Below are positions 1 through 8,105 of a stretch of 64,000 nucleotides of DNA, piece after piece (the stretch's first letter is position 1; each line of letters begins with the position of its first letter). The DNA comes from Streptomyces sp. WMMC940 (GTDB lineage: Bacteria > Actinomycetota > Actinomycetes > Streptomycetales > Streptomycetaceae), in contig NZ_JAPZBC010000001.1 in NCBI RefSeq assembly GCF_027460265.1, positions 2,631,501 through 2,695,500 of the forward strand, in the 5' to 3' direction. A program made the translations under genes and the position numbers. The notes under the pieces were generated by a model that saw only the letters and a list, made by a program, of their open reading frames with translations, had not been told where the DNA came from and ran no database searches.

Positions 1-88
1 GCCCGAACCAGTCGGCAATGACCTCCCCCACAGCCGCTTCCCGCGCCCTCAGGTTGCTGGACCGCGGATGATTGGGCTATCTGAATCT
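1..88 (-). other. left flank, possible gene remnant
   Basis: This short stretch lies outside the ISL3 terminal repeat that begins at 89. On the minus strand one frame is open with coding-like GC-rich third positions (it reads SNLRAREAAVGEVIADWFG towards the window edge), so it may be the end of a gene continuing to the left. It is too short to identify. Confidence 0.25.
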
Positions 89-110
89 GGCTGTGGCGGA
101 TATTTCGTGA
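89..110 (+). repeat. left terminal inverted repeat of ISL3 element
   Basis: 22 bp, perfect reverse complement of 2631-2652. The transposase start lies 49 bp inside. Confidence 0.9.
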
Positions 111-158
111 CGGTCAGTTCTAAACATCCGTCATGACCGGCAATGTCCGTTCACCAGC

Positions 159-1793
159 ATGGTGTTCGTGGGGGACGAACATTTCTGGGATCTGGTGTGG
201 CCCGACGTCGAGGGGCTGGTCATCGACGCGGTGGGCGTCGTTGGGGACGCGGTGTGGATCGACCTGCGTTCTCAACAGAAGACGGTGATGTGCCCCTCGT
301 GCGGCGTGACCGTGTCACGCGTGCACAGTACGTATGTGCGGCGCCTGGCCGACCGCCCGCTGGGCGGGCGGCGGGTGTTACTGCGGCTGCGGATCCGCCG
401 GTTCTTCTGCGACAACGGCCTGTGCTCCCGCCGGACCACGGCCGAACAGGTCCCGAGCCTGACCACGCGGTACCGGCGCCGAACCACGGCGCTCGCCCGG
501 ATGGTGCAGGCGATCGGGCTGGCCGTCGGCGGCCGGGCAGGCGCTCGGCTTGCCGGTTACCTACCGGTGCGGACGAGCCGGGACGTGATCCTGCGGGAGC
601 TCCGGCGCCTCCCAGACCCGCCATCCACCCAGGTCACGGTGCTGGGGATCGACGAGTTTGCGTTCCGGAAGGGTGCCACCTACGGCACCGTCCTCATCGA
701 CGTCGAAACACGACGGCCCATCGACCTCCTGCCCGACCGGACCGCGGGCACCGTGGCCGCCTGGCTCGCCGACCACCCCGAGATCGAGGTCATCTGCCGG
801 GATCGGTGCAGCACCTTCAGCCAGGCCGCCGCCCGCGCGGCACCCGACGCGATCCAGGTCGCGGACAGGTGGCATCTGCTGCACTCGCTCGCCCGCGCGG
901 TCGAACGAACCGCCCACCAGCACCGCGCCTGCCTGCGTAAAGACGCCGAGACCGGTGACCCGGACCACCCCGAAGAACGGTCGGACCCCGCGGCCCTGGC
1001 CTCGCTGATCGCACCGCCGGAGCCGAACGACCCACCTGACAGCCAGCTCCTGGCCCGCGTCCGCCAATGGCACACCGACATCCACCAGCTGCGCGAACGC
1101 GGCTGGACCATCAGTGCCATCGCCCGCCGCCTGGGGCGAGACCGCAAGACCGTGCGCCACTACCTGACCACCGACCTCGACCAGATCCTCGCCTCCGCCC
1201 GCGAACGCCGGCCCAACGGCCACATCAACCGGTTCAAGCCCTACCTGCAACACCGCTTCCGCGGCGGCGCGACCAACGCCGCGGCCCTCTTCCGAGAGAT
1301 CCGCGAACGCGGCTACCGCGGCAGCCGCGTCGTTGTCACCAAGTACATAGCGACCCTCCGCGCCGGCACCGCCGCCCCCGAACCTCCGCGGCCGATCCCC
1401 AGCCCCCGCCGTATCACCACCTGGATCATGCGGCACCCCGACACCCTGACCGACAGCCAGCGTGACCAGCTCAACCGCATCCTGGACGCCTGTCCCGACC
1501 TGGCCACCGCCCGCGACCTCGCCCACGAATTCAGCACCATCGCCCGCGAACCCCGAGGTCAGGACCTCACCCACTGGATGACGCGTGCCCTCGACCAAGG
1601 GCCACCGCCGGTGCAGGGCTTCGCCTCGTTCCTCCAGAACGACTGGGACGCCGTCGTCAACGGCCTCACCCTGCCGTGGAGCTCCGGCGCCGTCGAAGGC
1701 CAGGTCACACGCATCAAGCTGATCAAGCGCCGGTCGTACGGGCGGGCGTCGTTCGCTCTCCTGCGGACGCTGGTCCTCGCTCAGCCGCCGTGA
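159..1793 (+). CDS. ISL3 family transposase
   Basis: A 544-aa transposase that would cut and rejoin the element ends at 89-110 and 2631-2652. The N-terminus has a CxxC zinc-ribbon (MCPSCGVTV, about residues 45-55), followed by the ISL3 catalytic core beginning VLGIDEFAFRKG with its DDE residues. The segment VADRWHLLHSLARAVE is a family hallmark. An internal helix-turn-helix (WTISAIARRLGRDRKTVRHYL, in the middle third) resembles that of long actinobacterial ISL3 members. The C-terminal GAVEGQVTRIKLIKRRSYGRA carries the last catalytic glutamate. Length and motifs look intact, so it is probably functional. The stop codon is 3 bp from the stop of the convergent SUKH gene. Confidence 0.93.
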   Translation: MVFVGDEHFWDLVWPDVEGLVIDAVGVVGDAVWIDLRSQQKTVMCPSCGVTVSRVHSTYVRRLADRPLGGRRVLLRLRIRRFFCDNGLCSRRTTAEQVPSLTTRYRRRTTALARMVQAIGLAVGGRAGARLAGYLPVRTSRDVILRELRRLPDPPSTQVTVLGIDEFAFRKGATYGTVLIDVETRRPIDLLPDRTAGTVAAWLADHPEIEVICRDRCSTFSQAAARAAPDAIQVADRWHLLHSLARAVERTAHQHRACLRKDAETGDPDHPEERSDPAALASLIAPPEPNDPPDSQLLARVRQWHTDIHQLRERGWTISAIARRLGRDRKTVRHYLTTDLDQILASARERRPNGHINRFKPYLQHRFRGGATNAAALFREIRERGYRGSRVVVTKYIATLRAGTAAPEPPRPIPSPRRITTWIMRHPDTLTDSQRDQLNRILDACPDLATARDLAHEFSTIAREPRGQDLTHWMTRALDQGPPPVQGFASFLQNDWDAVVNGLTLPWSSGAVEGQVTRIKLIKRRSYGRASFALLRTLVLAQPP

Positions 1794-1796
1794 GCG

Positions 1797-2579
1797 TCAG
1801 AACGGCAGGACCCACTCGCGATCGTCGACCGGCTCGGTGCCCGCCGGCACGGCGGGCGGCCAGGCTCCGGGAATGGCCTCAACTGCACGTTGGACATCAG
1901 CCATTGTCCTGCCGGTCACGACCAGATCCATCCCCTCCAAGCCGGGCTCCAGGCAGAGCAGCAGACCAGAGGCAGAGAACCAACGAACGAGCGGCCCCAT
2001 TGGCTCGAACCACGCCGGATACGGAGGCAACGCAACCGGGGCGAACCTCTCCTCCAGGCAGGCGACCACCTCGGGCGTTGCCTGACAGGTACGGCTCTCG
2101 GTCCAGCTGGCCATGGCGGCTTCGCTCAGGACGGTCTCCACGCAGGCCAGCGACAGGCGGTCCAGGAAGTGGAGTCGGCTGGACGCGGGCAGGCGATCAG
2201 CGAACAGGGCGACCGGCGGGTCCTCACGGGAAAGGTCGGACAGGGCCACACCCCACCCGGCGCAGCCCTGGTTCTCGCTGCGGAACACCAGCAGTTCGCC
2301 GGAAGGGTCGAGCAGCAGCTCATCAGGCTCCAGCAACGGATTCTGCTGGGCGACCAGGTCACGCCGTCGACCGAACAACGCATACGCCTCCTTGAGCGCG
2401 GGTGGGAGGCGGAGGCCGAGGCGGTCCTCAGCCCGCTGCACATCAGTCGATGAGAACCCATCGGTCGGCAACAACGGAGCGGACCAGGCAGCAGAAAACC
2501 CCCGCACGAACGCCCACGCATCCGCCTGCGTCGGGCACCCACCAGCCAGCGCCTCAGCTACATCGAACCTGTCAGCCAT
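1797..2579 (-). CDS. SMI1/KNR4 (SUKH) family protein, IS passenger
   Basis: A 260-aa protein with a SUKH-type segment in its first half: FSSTDVQRAEDRLGLRLPP, then ALKEAYALFGRR, a loop, and a hydrophobic strand that reads VFRSENQGCAGWGVALSD. This matches the SMI1/KNR4 fold used by many polymorphic-toxin immunity proteins and by stand-alone actinobacterial proteins. The second half is less typical and of unknown role. It lies wholly within the ISL3 inverted repeats, converging on the transposase, so I infer it is cargo rather than an interrupted host gene. No toxin partner is visible beside it. The immunity role is inference; the family call is fairly secure. Confidence 0.75.
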   Translation of the reverse strand: MADRFDVAEALAGGCPTQADAWAFVRGFSAAWSAPLLPTDGFSSTDVQRAEDRLGLRLPPALKEAYALFGRRRDLVAQQNPLLEPDELLLDPSGELLVFRSENQGCAGWGVALSDLSREDPPVALFADRLPASSRLHFLDRLSLACVETVLSEAAMASWTESRTCQATPEVVACLEERFAPVALPPYPAWFEPMGPLVRWFSASGLLLCLEPGLEGMDLVVTGRTMADVQRAVEAIPGAWPPAVPAGTEPVDDREWVLPF

Positions 2580-2630
2580 GCCGCTGACCCTATGCGGCCG
2601 CCAACCCTCTGTCGGACGACACCGTGATCA

Positions 2631-2652
2631 TCACGAAATATCCGCCACAGCC
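2631..2652 (-). repeat. right terminal inverted repeat of ISL3 element
   Basis: 22 bp, perfect reverse complement of 89-110. It directly abuts a sequence that looks like the end of an IS21-type element (2653-2672). Confidence 0.9.
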
Positions 2653-2672
2653 GTTTTCAAGAATCCCCATCA
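2653..2672. other. remnant end of an IS21-type element
   Basis: Read on the minus strand, this segment begins TGATGGGGATTCTTGAA, nearly the same as both ends of the IS21-family element at 11122-14597. The sequence GCCGTTTTCAANNATCCCCATCACC (NN = the two differing bases) recurs at the right end of that element. No IS21 genes are attached, so this looks like the surviving outer end of a related copy, cut by the ISL3 element. Confidence 0.5.
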
Positions 2673-2770
2673 CCGAGCGGCTGGCGTACTCGCGCCGGCT
2701 TCGGGACCCCTACGGCGATGCCGTCACCTACAGCCACCCCGGTAACCAGTACTTCCAAGAGCAGGCACAG
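2673..2770 (+). pseudogene. C-terminal fragment of an unidentified gene, split by IS3
   Basis: An open frame with strong GC third-position bias reads LAYSRRLRDPYGDAVTYSHP and continues to the CAG target duplication at 2768-2770. Removing the IS3 element, the frame continues from 4078 and stops at 4111-4113. Its 5' part is missing, replaced by the IS21-type end and the ISL3 element. I do not recognise the family. Confidence 0.4.
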
Positions 2771-2842
2771 TGAGCTGCACCCCGTTTCGTGGAGTCCCTG
2801 AAGCCAGGCTTATGATCCTGGCCAGAAGGAGAACCACGAGCT

Positions 2843-3154
2843 GTGCCAGCACCACGTAAGTATCCGGACGAGCTCCGCGAGCGGGCCGTCCGAGAGGTCC
2901 GCACCACCGGCCGCCCGGTCGCGCATGTCGCCCGGGACCTCGGCATCCACAAAGAAGCCCTGCGGCAGTGGGTGCGCCAGGCCGAGGCTGACACCGGCGA
3001 ACGCGACGACCGGCTGACCACCGCCGAACGCGACGAGCTGAAGCAACTCCGCAAAGAGAACGCGGAGTTGAAGCGGGCGAACGAGATCCTGAAAGCCGCC
3101 AGCGTGTTTTTTGCCCAGGAGATCGACCGTCCCCGGACGAGGCCGAGCAAGTGA
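2843..3154 (+). CDS. IS3 family transposase OrfA
   Basis: A 103-aa DNA-binding subunit of the IS3 transposase. The N-terminal helix-turn-helix (RPVAHVARDLGIHKEALRQW) recognises the element ends. The C-terminal half is a leucine-zipper-like coiled coil (ELKQLRKENAELKRANEIL) used for multimerisation with the OrfAB fusion. A ribosome site (AGAAGGAG) precedes the GTG start. Its stop overlaps the GTG of OrfB by 4 bp, where IS3 elements usually make the OrfAB fusion by frameshifting. Confidence 0.92.
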   Translation: MPAPRKYPDELRERAVREVRTTGRPVAHVARDLGIHKEALRQWVRQAEADTGERDDRLTTAERDELKQLRKENAELKRANEILKAASVFFAQEIDRPRTRPSK

Positions 3155-4035
3155 TCGACCACCTGCGCGAACGTGGCCTCGGGGTCGATCCCGTCTGCCG
3201 GGTGCTGGACCTGTCGCCGTCGACGTACTTCGCCCGCAAGAAGCGTCCGAAGTCGGCCCGCCGGCTCCGCGACGAGCAGCTCATGCCGCTGATCGAGGAG
3301 ATCCACGCGGAGTCCGGGGCCACTTATGGGGCCCGGCGGATCACCCGCGCCCTGCGGCGCAAGGGCATCGACGTGGCCCGGTGCACCATCGAGCGGCTGA
3401 TGCGTGAGCTGGGCATCGAGGGCGTCATCCGCGGTCAGCGGCGCCGCACCACGGTGCCCGAGCCGTCGGCGCCCCGCCCGCCGGACCTGGTCGACCGCGA
3501 TTTCACCGCCTCGCGCCCGGACCAGTTGTGGGTCGCGGACATGACGTATGTCCGCACCTGGTCGGGCTGGGCGTACGTGGCGTTCGTCCTGGACGTGTAC
3601 TCGCGGATGATCGTCGGCTGGCAGGTCGCGAACCACATGCGGACCGAACTCCCACTGGACGCACTGGAGATGGCCCTGTGGAGACGGAGGATCAAGAAGG
3701 ACTCCGGCCTCATTCACCACAGCGACCGCGGGTCGCAATACGTATCAATTCGGTACACCGACCGGCTCGCCGACATCGGCGCCTCGGCGTCGGTCGGATC
3801 CGTCGCGGACAGCTATGACAACGCGATGGCCGAGGCCCTGAACGGCACATTCAAGGCCGAGCTGATCGAGATGCAGGGCCCCTGGAAGGACGCCGACCAG
3901 GTCGAGCGGGCCATCTTCCGGTGGGTCACGTGGTACAACGAAGAACGCCTGCACTCCGCGCTCGACTACGTACAGCCCGCCGAGTACGAGGAAGCCTTCT
4001 GGCAGAGCCGGGAGCAAACCCCGCAGTCCGCCTGA
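3151..4035 (+). CDS. IS3 family transposase OrfB (DDE integrase core)
   Basis: The 294-aa catalytic part of the IS3 transposase. An N-terminal HTH_21-like segment (YGARRITRALRRKGIDVARC) precedes the rve-type integrase core. The DDE triad is visible: the first aspartate in WVADMTYVRTWSG, the second in IHHSDRGSQYVS, and the glutamate in NAMAEALNGTFKAELI. The C-terminus WYNEERLHSALDYVQPAEYE is characteristic of the IS3 group. It starts with GTG in a 4-bp overlap with OrfA. No lesions are seen. Confidence 0.93.
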   Translation: MIDHLRERGLGVDPVCRVLDLSPSTYFARKKRPKSARRLRDEQLMPLIEEIHAESGATYGARRITRALRRKGIDVARCTIERLMRELGIEGVIRGQRRRTTVPEPSAPRPPDLVDRDFTASRPDQLWVADMTYVRTWSGWAYVAFVLDVYSRMIVGWQVANHMRTELPLDALEMALWRRRIKKDSGLIHHSDRGSQYVSIRYTDRLADIGASASVGSVADSYDNAMAEALNGTFKAELIEMQGPWKDADQVERAIFRWVTWYNEERLHSALDYVQPAEYEEAFWQSREQTPQSA

Positions 4036-4263
4036 AACAAGATCACCGGACTCTACGAAACTCGGGGCAGCTCACAGCCAGTCTGTCTCCGACTGGTTTT
4101 CATTGCGGCGTGATACGCCGACGGTCCTCGGCCTCGCGTTGGGGGTATCAAGGCGGCTGACCTGTGTGACCGAGCTCAAGTGTGGAGAGACACGGGCCGC
4201 TGGATGTGGTCGGCCGTGGCCTCCTTCAGCACCCCGCACACATGGAATGCATCGCCACGCAGA

Positions 4264-5526
4264 TCATGTGACGCCCGCCAGGTTCATACTGCTCCCCGCC
4301 ATCAGCCCGCCCGTTTGAACGAGTCTGCCAGGTCTCTCGTGCAGTTGCCGACTTGGCGCCTCGGGGCGTAGGGCGGTCTGCATGATGGTCCGGCAGCGGT
4401 CCCAGGAAGCGGGGACGAGGTGCCCGTAGACGTCGACCGTGGTCTTGATCGATCTGTGGCCCAGCCAGCGGGAGACTTCGTGGATGGGGATGCCGGCGGC
4501 GAGGGCGGTGGAGGCGAAGAAGTGGCGCAGGCCGTGCGGTGTGTACTTCGCACTCCCGTCCTGGTTGACGATGCCTGCGTCCTTCAGGGCCTTTTTGAAG
4601 TGGTAGGTGTACGTCGTCGCGGTGGGCATGGTGCCCTTGGCCCGCTCCCGTGGTGCGAACAGGACCTCCAAGCCGGAGGACGTGACCGTGCCCCACTCCC
4701 GTAGATGGGCATCGATCTCCTCAGCGAGGAACGGAGGGAGGGGGACGTCCCTGTACTCCCCCTCGGCCCGGTGTTTGAGCGGGACGAACCGGGTCTGACA
4801 GTCGCCGCGGTGCGCCTTGCAGCTGACTTGGCGGCGTACGCGAAGGAAGTCGGAGCGGCGGCAATCGGTGGTAAAGGCAAGGGTCTCGCTGATACGCAGT
4901 CCCGCCCCTGCCTGCAGGTACACGGTCAGCCGGTATTGAGGGGAGATCTGCTTGGCGATGAGATCGACCTCGTGCAAGGTCGGGATCTCATCCTCGTCAA
5001 CCGCGTTGGTCGCGCGTCGGGGGAGTTTGACCCCGTCGGTGGGGTCGTCTGTCCGTCGCCGCTCCTCGACCGCGGTCTGGAAGATGTGCGTGACCAGTTT
5101 CATCCGGTCGCAGACGGTGCTGGCGGCGAGTTTCTTACTCACAGCTGCGACGAAAGCCTCGATGTCCTTGCGCTGTACACCGGCGATCGTCTTGCTGCCG
5201 AGGTGGGGGGCGAGGTGGTTCCGGATGAAGCTCTCGTAGTTGCGGTACGTGGCGTCGTTGATGACCTGGCGCTCGAGCCACTCGGTGCAGTATGCGTCGA
5301 GGGTGAGTTCGCCGCGTTTGGGGTCGAGGTAGAGGCCCTCGTACTTGTCGTGCTCCAGCTTCGCTGCGAAAGCGTCAGCCTGGGGCTTCTTCTCGAAGCT
5401 CGGCTGGCGTTCCGCTCCGCCGGGTTCGCGGTAGCGGACCGTCCATGCGTGCCCGCACCGTGGGAGGGTGCAGGGGTAGTGGACACTCCGCTTGTCGCTC
5501 TTGCATCTCTGGTAGACGGTGGCCAA
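4264..5526 (-). CDS. tyrosine recombinase / site-specific integrase
   Basis: A 420-aa phage-type integrase that would recombine attP and attB. An N-terminal Cys/His-rich segment (residues about 8-25, Cys and His spaced as in other Streptomyces element integrases) precedes a SAM-like core-binding domain (about 75-165). In the catalytic domain the first arginine is in AGAGLRISE (about residue 210), the H-x-x-R box in HGLRHFFAS (about 333), then LGHRSIKTTVDVYGH with the nucleophilic tyrosine (about 366). The start is TTG, supported by AAGGAG nine bases upstream. It lies 35 bp downstream of the excisionase on the same strand, a typical xis-int pair. Confidence 0.93.
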   Translation of the reverse strand: MATVYQRCKSDKRSVHYPCTLPRCGHAWTVRYREPGGAERQPSFEKKPQADAFAAKLEHDKYEGLYLDPKRGELTLDAYCTEWLERQVINDATYRNYESFIRNHLAPHLGSKTIAGVQRKDIEAFVAAVSKKLAASTVCDRMKLVTHIFQTAVEERRRTDDPTDGVKLPRRATNAVDEDEIPTLHEVDLIAKQISPQYRLTVYLQAGAGLRISETLAFTTDCRRSDFLRVRRQVSCKAHRGDCQTRFVPLKHRAEGEYRDVPLPPFLAEEIDAHLREWGTVTSSGLEVLFAPRERAKGTMPTATTYTYHFKKALKDAGIVNQDGSAKYTPHGLRHFFASTALAAGIPIHEVSRWLGHRSIKTTVDVYGHLVPASWDRCRTIMQTALRPEAPSRQLHERPGRLVQTGGLMAGSSMNLAGVT

Positions 5527-5561
5527 CGGCCCTCACTCCTTGCTCGCTGCGGCACGCGGTC

Positions 5562-5744
5562 TCACCCGTAGTGCCGCTCCAAGTAGTTGGCGATGTCGCG
5601 CTCGCGGAACCGCAGGAGGCGTCCTACCTTCTGGGGCTTGATCCCCCAGGCTCGGTACTTGTTCCTGACGGTGGTCTCACTGACTCTGAGCCACGCCGCG
5701 ACCTCTTCCACGGTCAGCAGCCGGTTGCTTCCGCCTCGCGTCAT
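5562..5744 (-). CDS. excisionase / MerR-like helix-turn-helix protein
   Basis: A 60-aa protein formed almost entirely of one helix-turn-helix (LLTVEEVAAWLRVSETTVRN, then a wing with VGRLLRFRERDIANYLE). This is the HTH_17/excisionase fold used by element-borne recombination directionality factors. Longer starts are possible upstream (to 5852), but that extension has no family features, so the ATG at 5744 is chosen. It sits immediately upstream of the integrase and probably shares its transcript; the role in excision is inferred from that. Confidence 0.85.
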   Translation of the reverse strand: MTRGGSNRLLTVEEVAAWLRVSETTVRNKYRAWGIKPQKVGRLLRFRERDIANYLERHYG

Positions 5745-6157
5745 ACGCGCACCGCCCCGTGCGGGTGCACGGTCGTACCTCTCGTTGTCGGGCTTTCGGG
5801 CAGCAGTGCATGACGTGATGCGGATCCGGATGCCGTGCCGGGCGTCGACCATGGACGCTCCGTCTTGGGCGTGTCGTCAAGGCCGTGGACTGGCATGTTG
5901 ACGCGCGGCATGAATGACGGCCGCCAGCCGTGCCTTGCTTCGGCACGGCGGCGGAACGCGGGACGCATGCCTTCGCTGAGCCGGGGCCTCCGCGACGAGC
6001 GAGCTGCGGGAGGGGACGGCCTTTCGTACCGCAGAGACGGAGCCGCGCGGCGCGTGGTCGGTCCCGGTGCGTGCGGCGGTCGTGCGGCCGAGTGCCGCAG
6101 CGATTCCGAGGGTGTGAAGCCAGCAGTCTCCGGCGCATCGTCTTCGGGTCGGCCCGT
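5745..6157. other. intergenic region with one hairpin
   Basis: No convincing gene is present in these 413 bp. A short stem-loop at 5928-5948 (CCGTGCC / GGCACGG) could end transcription of the methyltransferase operon, which reads in this direction. There is no T-rich tail. Confidence 0.4.
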
Positions 6158-7135
6158 TCAGTGACCGCCACGCTCGCCGCCTCGCGTACAGGTACGGGAG
6201 CGGCATGCCGCCGCTGTGCGGGCGGTTCTGGCCGGGCGCGCCGATGCATCCCGGCTGTGCTGCGTCGTCTCGGTTCGTGCCTGTCGTGGTCCCGGTCGGG
6301 TGAAGACCAGGACGTCCTCGTGCTGGATCACCGCGAGCGGGATGCCCTGGCGGCGGGCATCGCGGACGTTCTTCATCTGGAAGAACGACGGACGAGTGAT
6401 CAGTCGGCTGTCGCGGATGCCGGCGAGGAGGGCGACGCAGCGTTCGGAGGGGGTGAGTCCGGCGGCCTGGCCGGCGGCGAGGACGGCGGAGGGCAGGTCG
6501 ATGAGTTCGCCGTGTTCGCGCCAGGGGCGAGTGGTGACGACCATGGTGCCGCCGGGGTGCAGCATCAGGCGACACTGGGCGAGGATCTCTGTGAACGCCT
6601 CCAAGAGCCGGTCGGTGGAGACATGGGCGAGGTTGGAGGGGTCGTGGCTGTAGCGGTAGTCCTTTTTGACGACGCCGCGTTCGCCGGTCTCGCGGGTGGA
6701 GCGGACTTGCCCGTGCACCGAGTTCCCGTACGGGGGTGAGGTGACCACGAGGTCCACATGGCCGTGGAGCGGGGCGGGGATGAGTTGGGTGAGGCGGCGG
6801 GCGTCGCCGCAGTGCACGGTGCCGCTGCCGGTGCCGGTGCCGCCTTCGTGGGTGGCGGTGGCGGCGTTGAGGCGGGCGAGGTCGGCCCACTTCGGTTCGT
6901 ACTCGACGCCGAGGACATTGCGGCCGAGGTGGATGGCTTCGACGAGGGTGGTGCCGATGCCGCACATCGGGTCGAGGACCAGGTCGCCGGGGCGGGTGTA
7001 GGTGGCGATCGCGTGGGCGGCGATCCGCGGGAGCATCTTGGCGGGGTGGGCGGCCGAGCCAGGCGCGTAGCGTCCCTTGCGCTGCGCCGGGGCGGAGGTG
7101 GGCGCGGTGTTCCATACCGAGAGAGGAGAGGTCAC
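6158..7135 (-). CDS. DNA methyltransferase (DNA methylase N-4/N-6 type)
   Basis: A 325-aa enzyme predicted to transfer a methyl group from S-adenosylmethionine to an amino base in DNA. Motif I is LVLDPMCGIGTTLVEA (about residue 48-63), followed by an acidic SAM contact (GVEYEPKWADLARLN); motif IV is VVTSPPYGNSVHG (about 125). The order I then IV differs from the common beta-class order. The start is GTG with AAGGAGAT upstream. The C-terminal 25-30 residues are Arg/Ala-rich and may be non-conserved. It lies 23 bp downstream of a partner gene. No restriction endonuclease is recognisable nearby, so it may be an orphan anti-restriction or regulatory methylase. Confidence 0.85.
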   Translation of the reverse strand: MTSPLSVWNTAPTSAPAQRKGRYAPGSAAHPAKMLPRIAAHAIATYTRPGDLVLDPMCGIGTTLVEAIHLGRNVLGVEYEPKWADLARLNAATATHEGGTGTGSGTVHCGDARRLTQLIPAPLHGHVDLVVTSPPYGNSVHGQVRSTRETGERGVVKKDYRYSHDPSNLAHVSTDRLLEAFTEILAQCRLMLHPGGTMVVTTRPWREHGELIDLPSAVLAAGQAAGLTPSERCVALLAGIRDSRLITRPSFFQMKNVRDARRQGIPLAVIQHEDVLVFTRPGPRQARTETTQHSRDASARPARTARTAAACRSRTCTRGGERGGH

Positions 7136-7158
7136 AGCGATATCTCCTTGGTCTTGGG

Positions 7159-7806
7159 CTATGCGTGGCGGATCGCGGACAGGGCGATCAAGTCGCAGTG
7201 CGCGACGCCGCGACAGGCGTCTGCGGGAAGGGTGGGTACCAGGCGGTCGCCGACCGGGTGGCCGTAGACGACCACGATGTGCTGGAGGTAGCGGAAGCCG
7301 GCGGTGCGGGCGGAAGCGACCAACGTGCCGAGCGGATGCGTAAGGCGCCCGGCCTCCCGGCCCTGACGGGTGGCCAGTAGCAGGAGTCCGTCGTCGGGGA
7401 GGAGCCGGTGGGCGCGGTGGAAGAAGGCGGGCCAGCCGTCCTCCAACGCGCCGGGCATCTCGCCTCCGCCGGCTGGCAGGTCGTTGGAGGGCGTGGGGAG
7501 GGTGTCGGGGTGGACCTCGGCGAGCAGGATGGACAGCCTCCTGGAGTCCTCGGCCGCGGCGGAGAAGGGTGTGGTGGGGATGCGGGCGTCCATGCCCGGC
7601 TCGGTGTCCCGGATTGCGATCTTGAGGAGAGGGGCGGGCCGGTGGTCGGGGCGTCCGACGAACTCGGTACGGACCTTGTCGAGCGCCCAGGCGGGCAGCA
7701 CCGCGCCGGGGATGGGAGCGGCGTTGGGCTCGTCCGGGTCGGGGATCCAGATCGTCGTCGGCAGCGGGTGGGATTCGGTGGGGCGGCGGGACGAAGTGTT
7801 CGGCAT
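7159..7806 (-). CDS. methyltransferase-associated protein of unknown function
   Basis: A 215-aa protein encoded directly upstream of the DNA methylase on the same strand. Its second half (WPAFFHRAHRLLPDDGLLLL, then LVASARTAGFRYLQHIVVVY) resembles the C-terminal strands of Rossmann-type methyltransferases, but no SAM-binding glycine motif or SPPY box is present. I infer a degenerate methyltransferase partner, perhaps for target recognition, as in split methylases. I cannot name a family, and the function remains unassigned. Confidence 0.65.
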   Translation of the reverse strand: MPNTSSRRPTESHPLPTTIWIPDPDEPNAAPIPGAVLPAWALDKVRTEFVGRPDHRPAPLLKIAIRDTEPGMDARIPTTPFSAAAEDSRRLSILLAEVHPDTLPTPSNDLPAGGGEMPGALEDGWPAFFHRAHRLLPDDGLLLLATRQGREAGRLTHPLGTLVASARTAGFRYLQHIVVVYGHPVGDRLVPTLPADACRGVAHCDLIALSAIRHA

Positions 7807-8105
7807 GGGCTGGTTGGCGCCCGGGACCGTGGGTCCGGCCGTCTCGTGCTGACGTGAGTAATAGGGACTCAGCGGCTGGTCTTTGCCATCGCGCCGGTAG
7901 GTGTTCGGCCCGGGTATTTGCCGCTGAGCGTTCAGAGTCGTCCCAGGTCGTGCTCATGTTCACCGAATCTGCAGGTCCTCCCGTATCCGAGCCAGTTTCG
8001 CGCCAGTGCCGAGCCACTGCCGGGCCACCTCAACTCGTGCTCTGTGCGGCGGCCAGTGGGCGGTACGCCGCGGCGCTGTCAGTGGCCGCGTCTAGGGTCT
8101 GCCGT

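Larger units (their letters stand above)
89..2652 (+). mobile_element. ISL3-family insertion sequence with passenger gene
   Basis: A 2564-bp element bounded by perfect 22-bp inverted repeats at 89-110 and 2631-2652 (outer end GGCTGTGGCGGATATTTC). It encloses an ISL3-type transposase (159-1793) and a convergent SUKH-type gene (1797-2579) whose stop codon lies 3 bp from the transposase stop. ISL3 elements usually leave 8-bp target duplications; the outer flanks here (CTGAATCT and GTTTTCAA) do not match, so the element may have recombined after insertion or the target was rearranged. The passenger is inside the repeats and should move with the element. Confidence 0.85.
2771..4074 (+). mobile_element. 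IS3-family insertion sequence
   Basis: A 1304-bp element with imperfect terminal inverted repeats starting TGAGCTGC at both ends (2771 onward and, inverted, up to 4074) and a 3-bp CAG target duplication (2768-2770 and 4075-4077). It encodes OrfA and OrfB in overlapping frames. Intact repeats, an exact duplication and undamaged genes indicate a recent insertion, into the gene fragment at 2673-2770. Confidence 0.93.

Noticed and set aside
561-1598. Long open frame antisense to the ISL3 transposase
   Set aside because: High-GC shadow frame: no conserved domain, and the sense strand has complete transposase motifs.
4114-4263. Search for attL next to the integrase and a matching attR near ychF
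   Set aside because: Only an 8-bp shared string (CTGACCTG at 4158 and 34082) was found, too short to claim; no tRNA gene is present.
6158-8017. A single 619-aa reading frame spanning the methylase and its partner
   Set aside because: Only the part from GTG 7135 has methylase motifs and a ribosome site; the upstream part is out of frame with the real partner gene.
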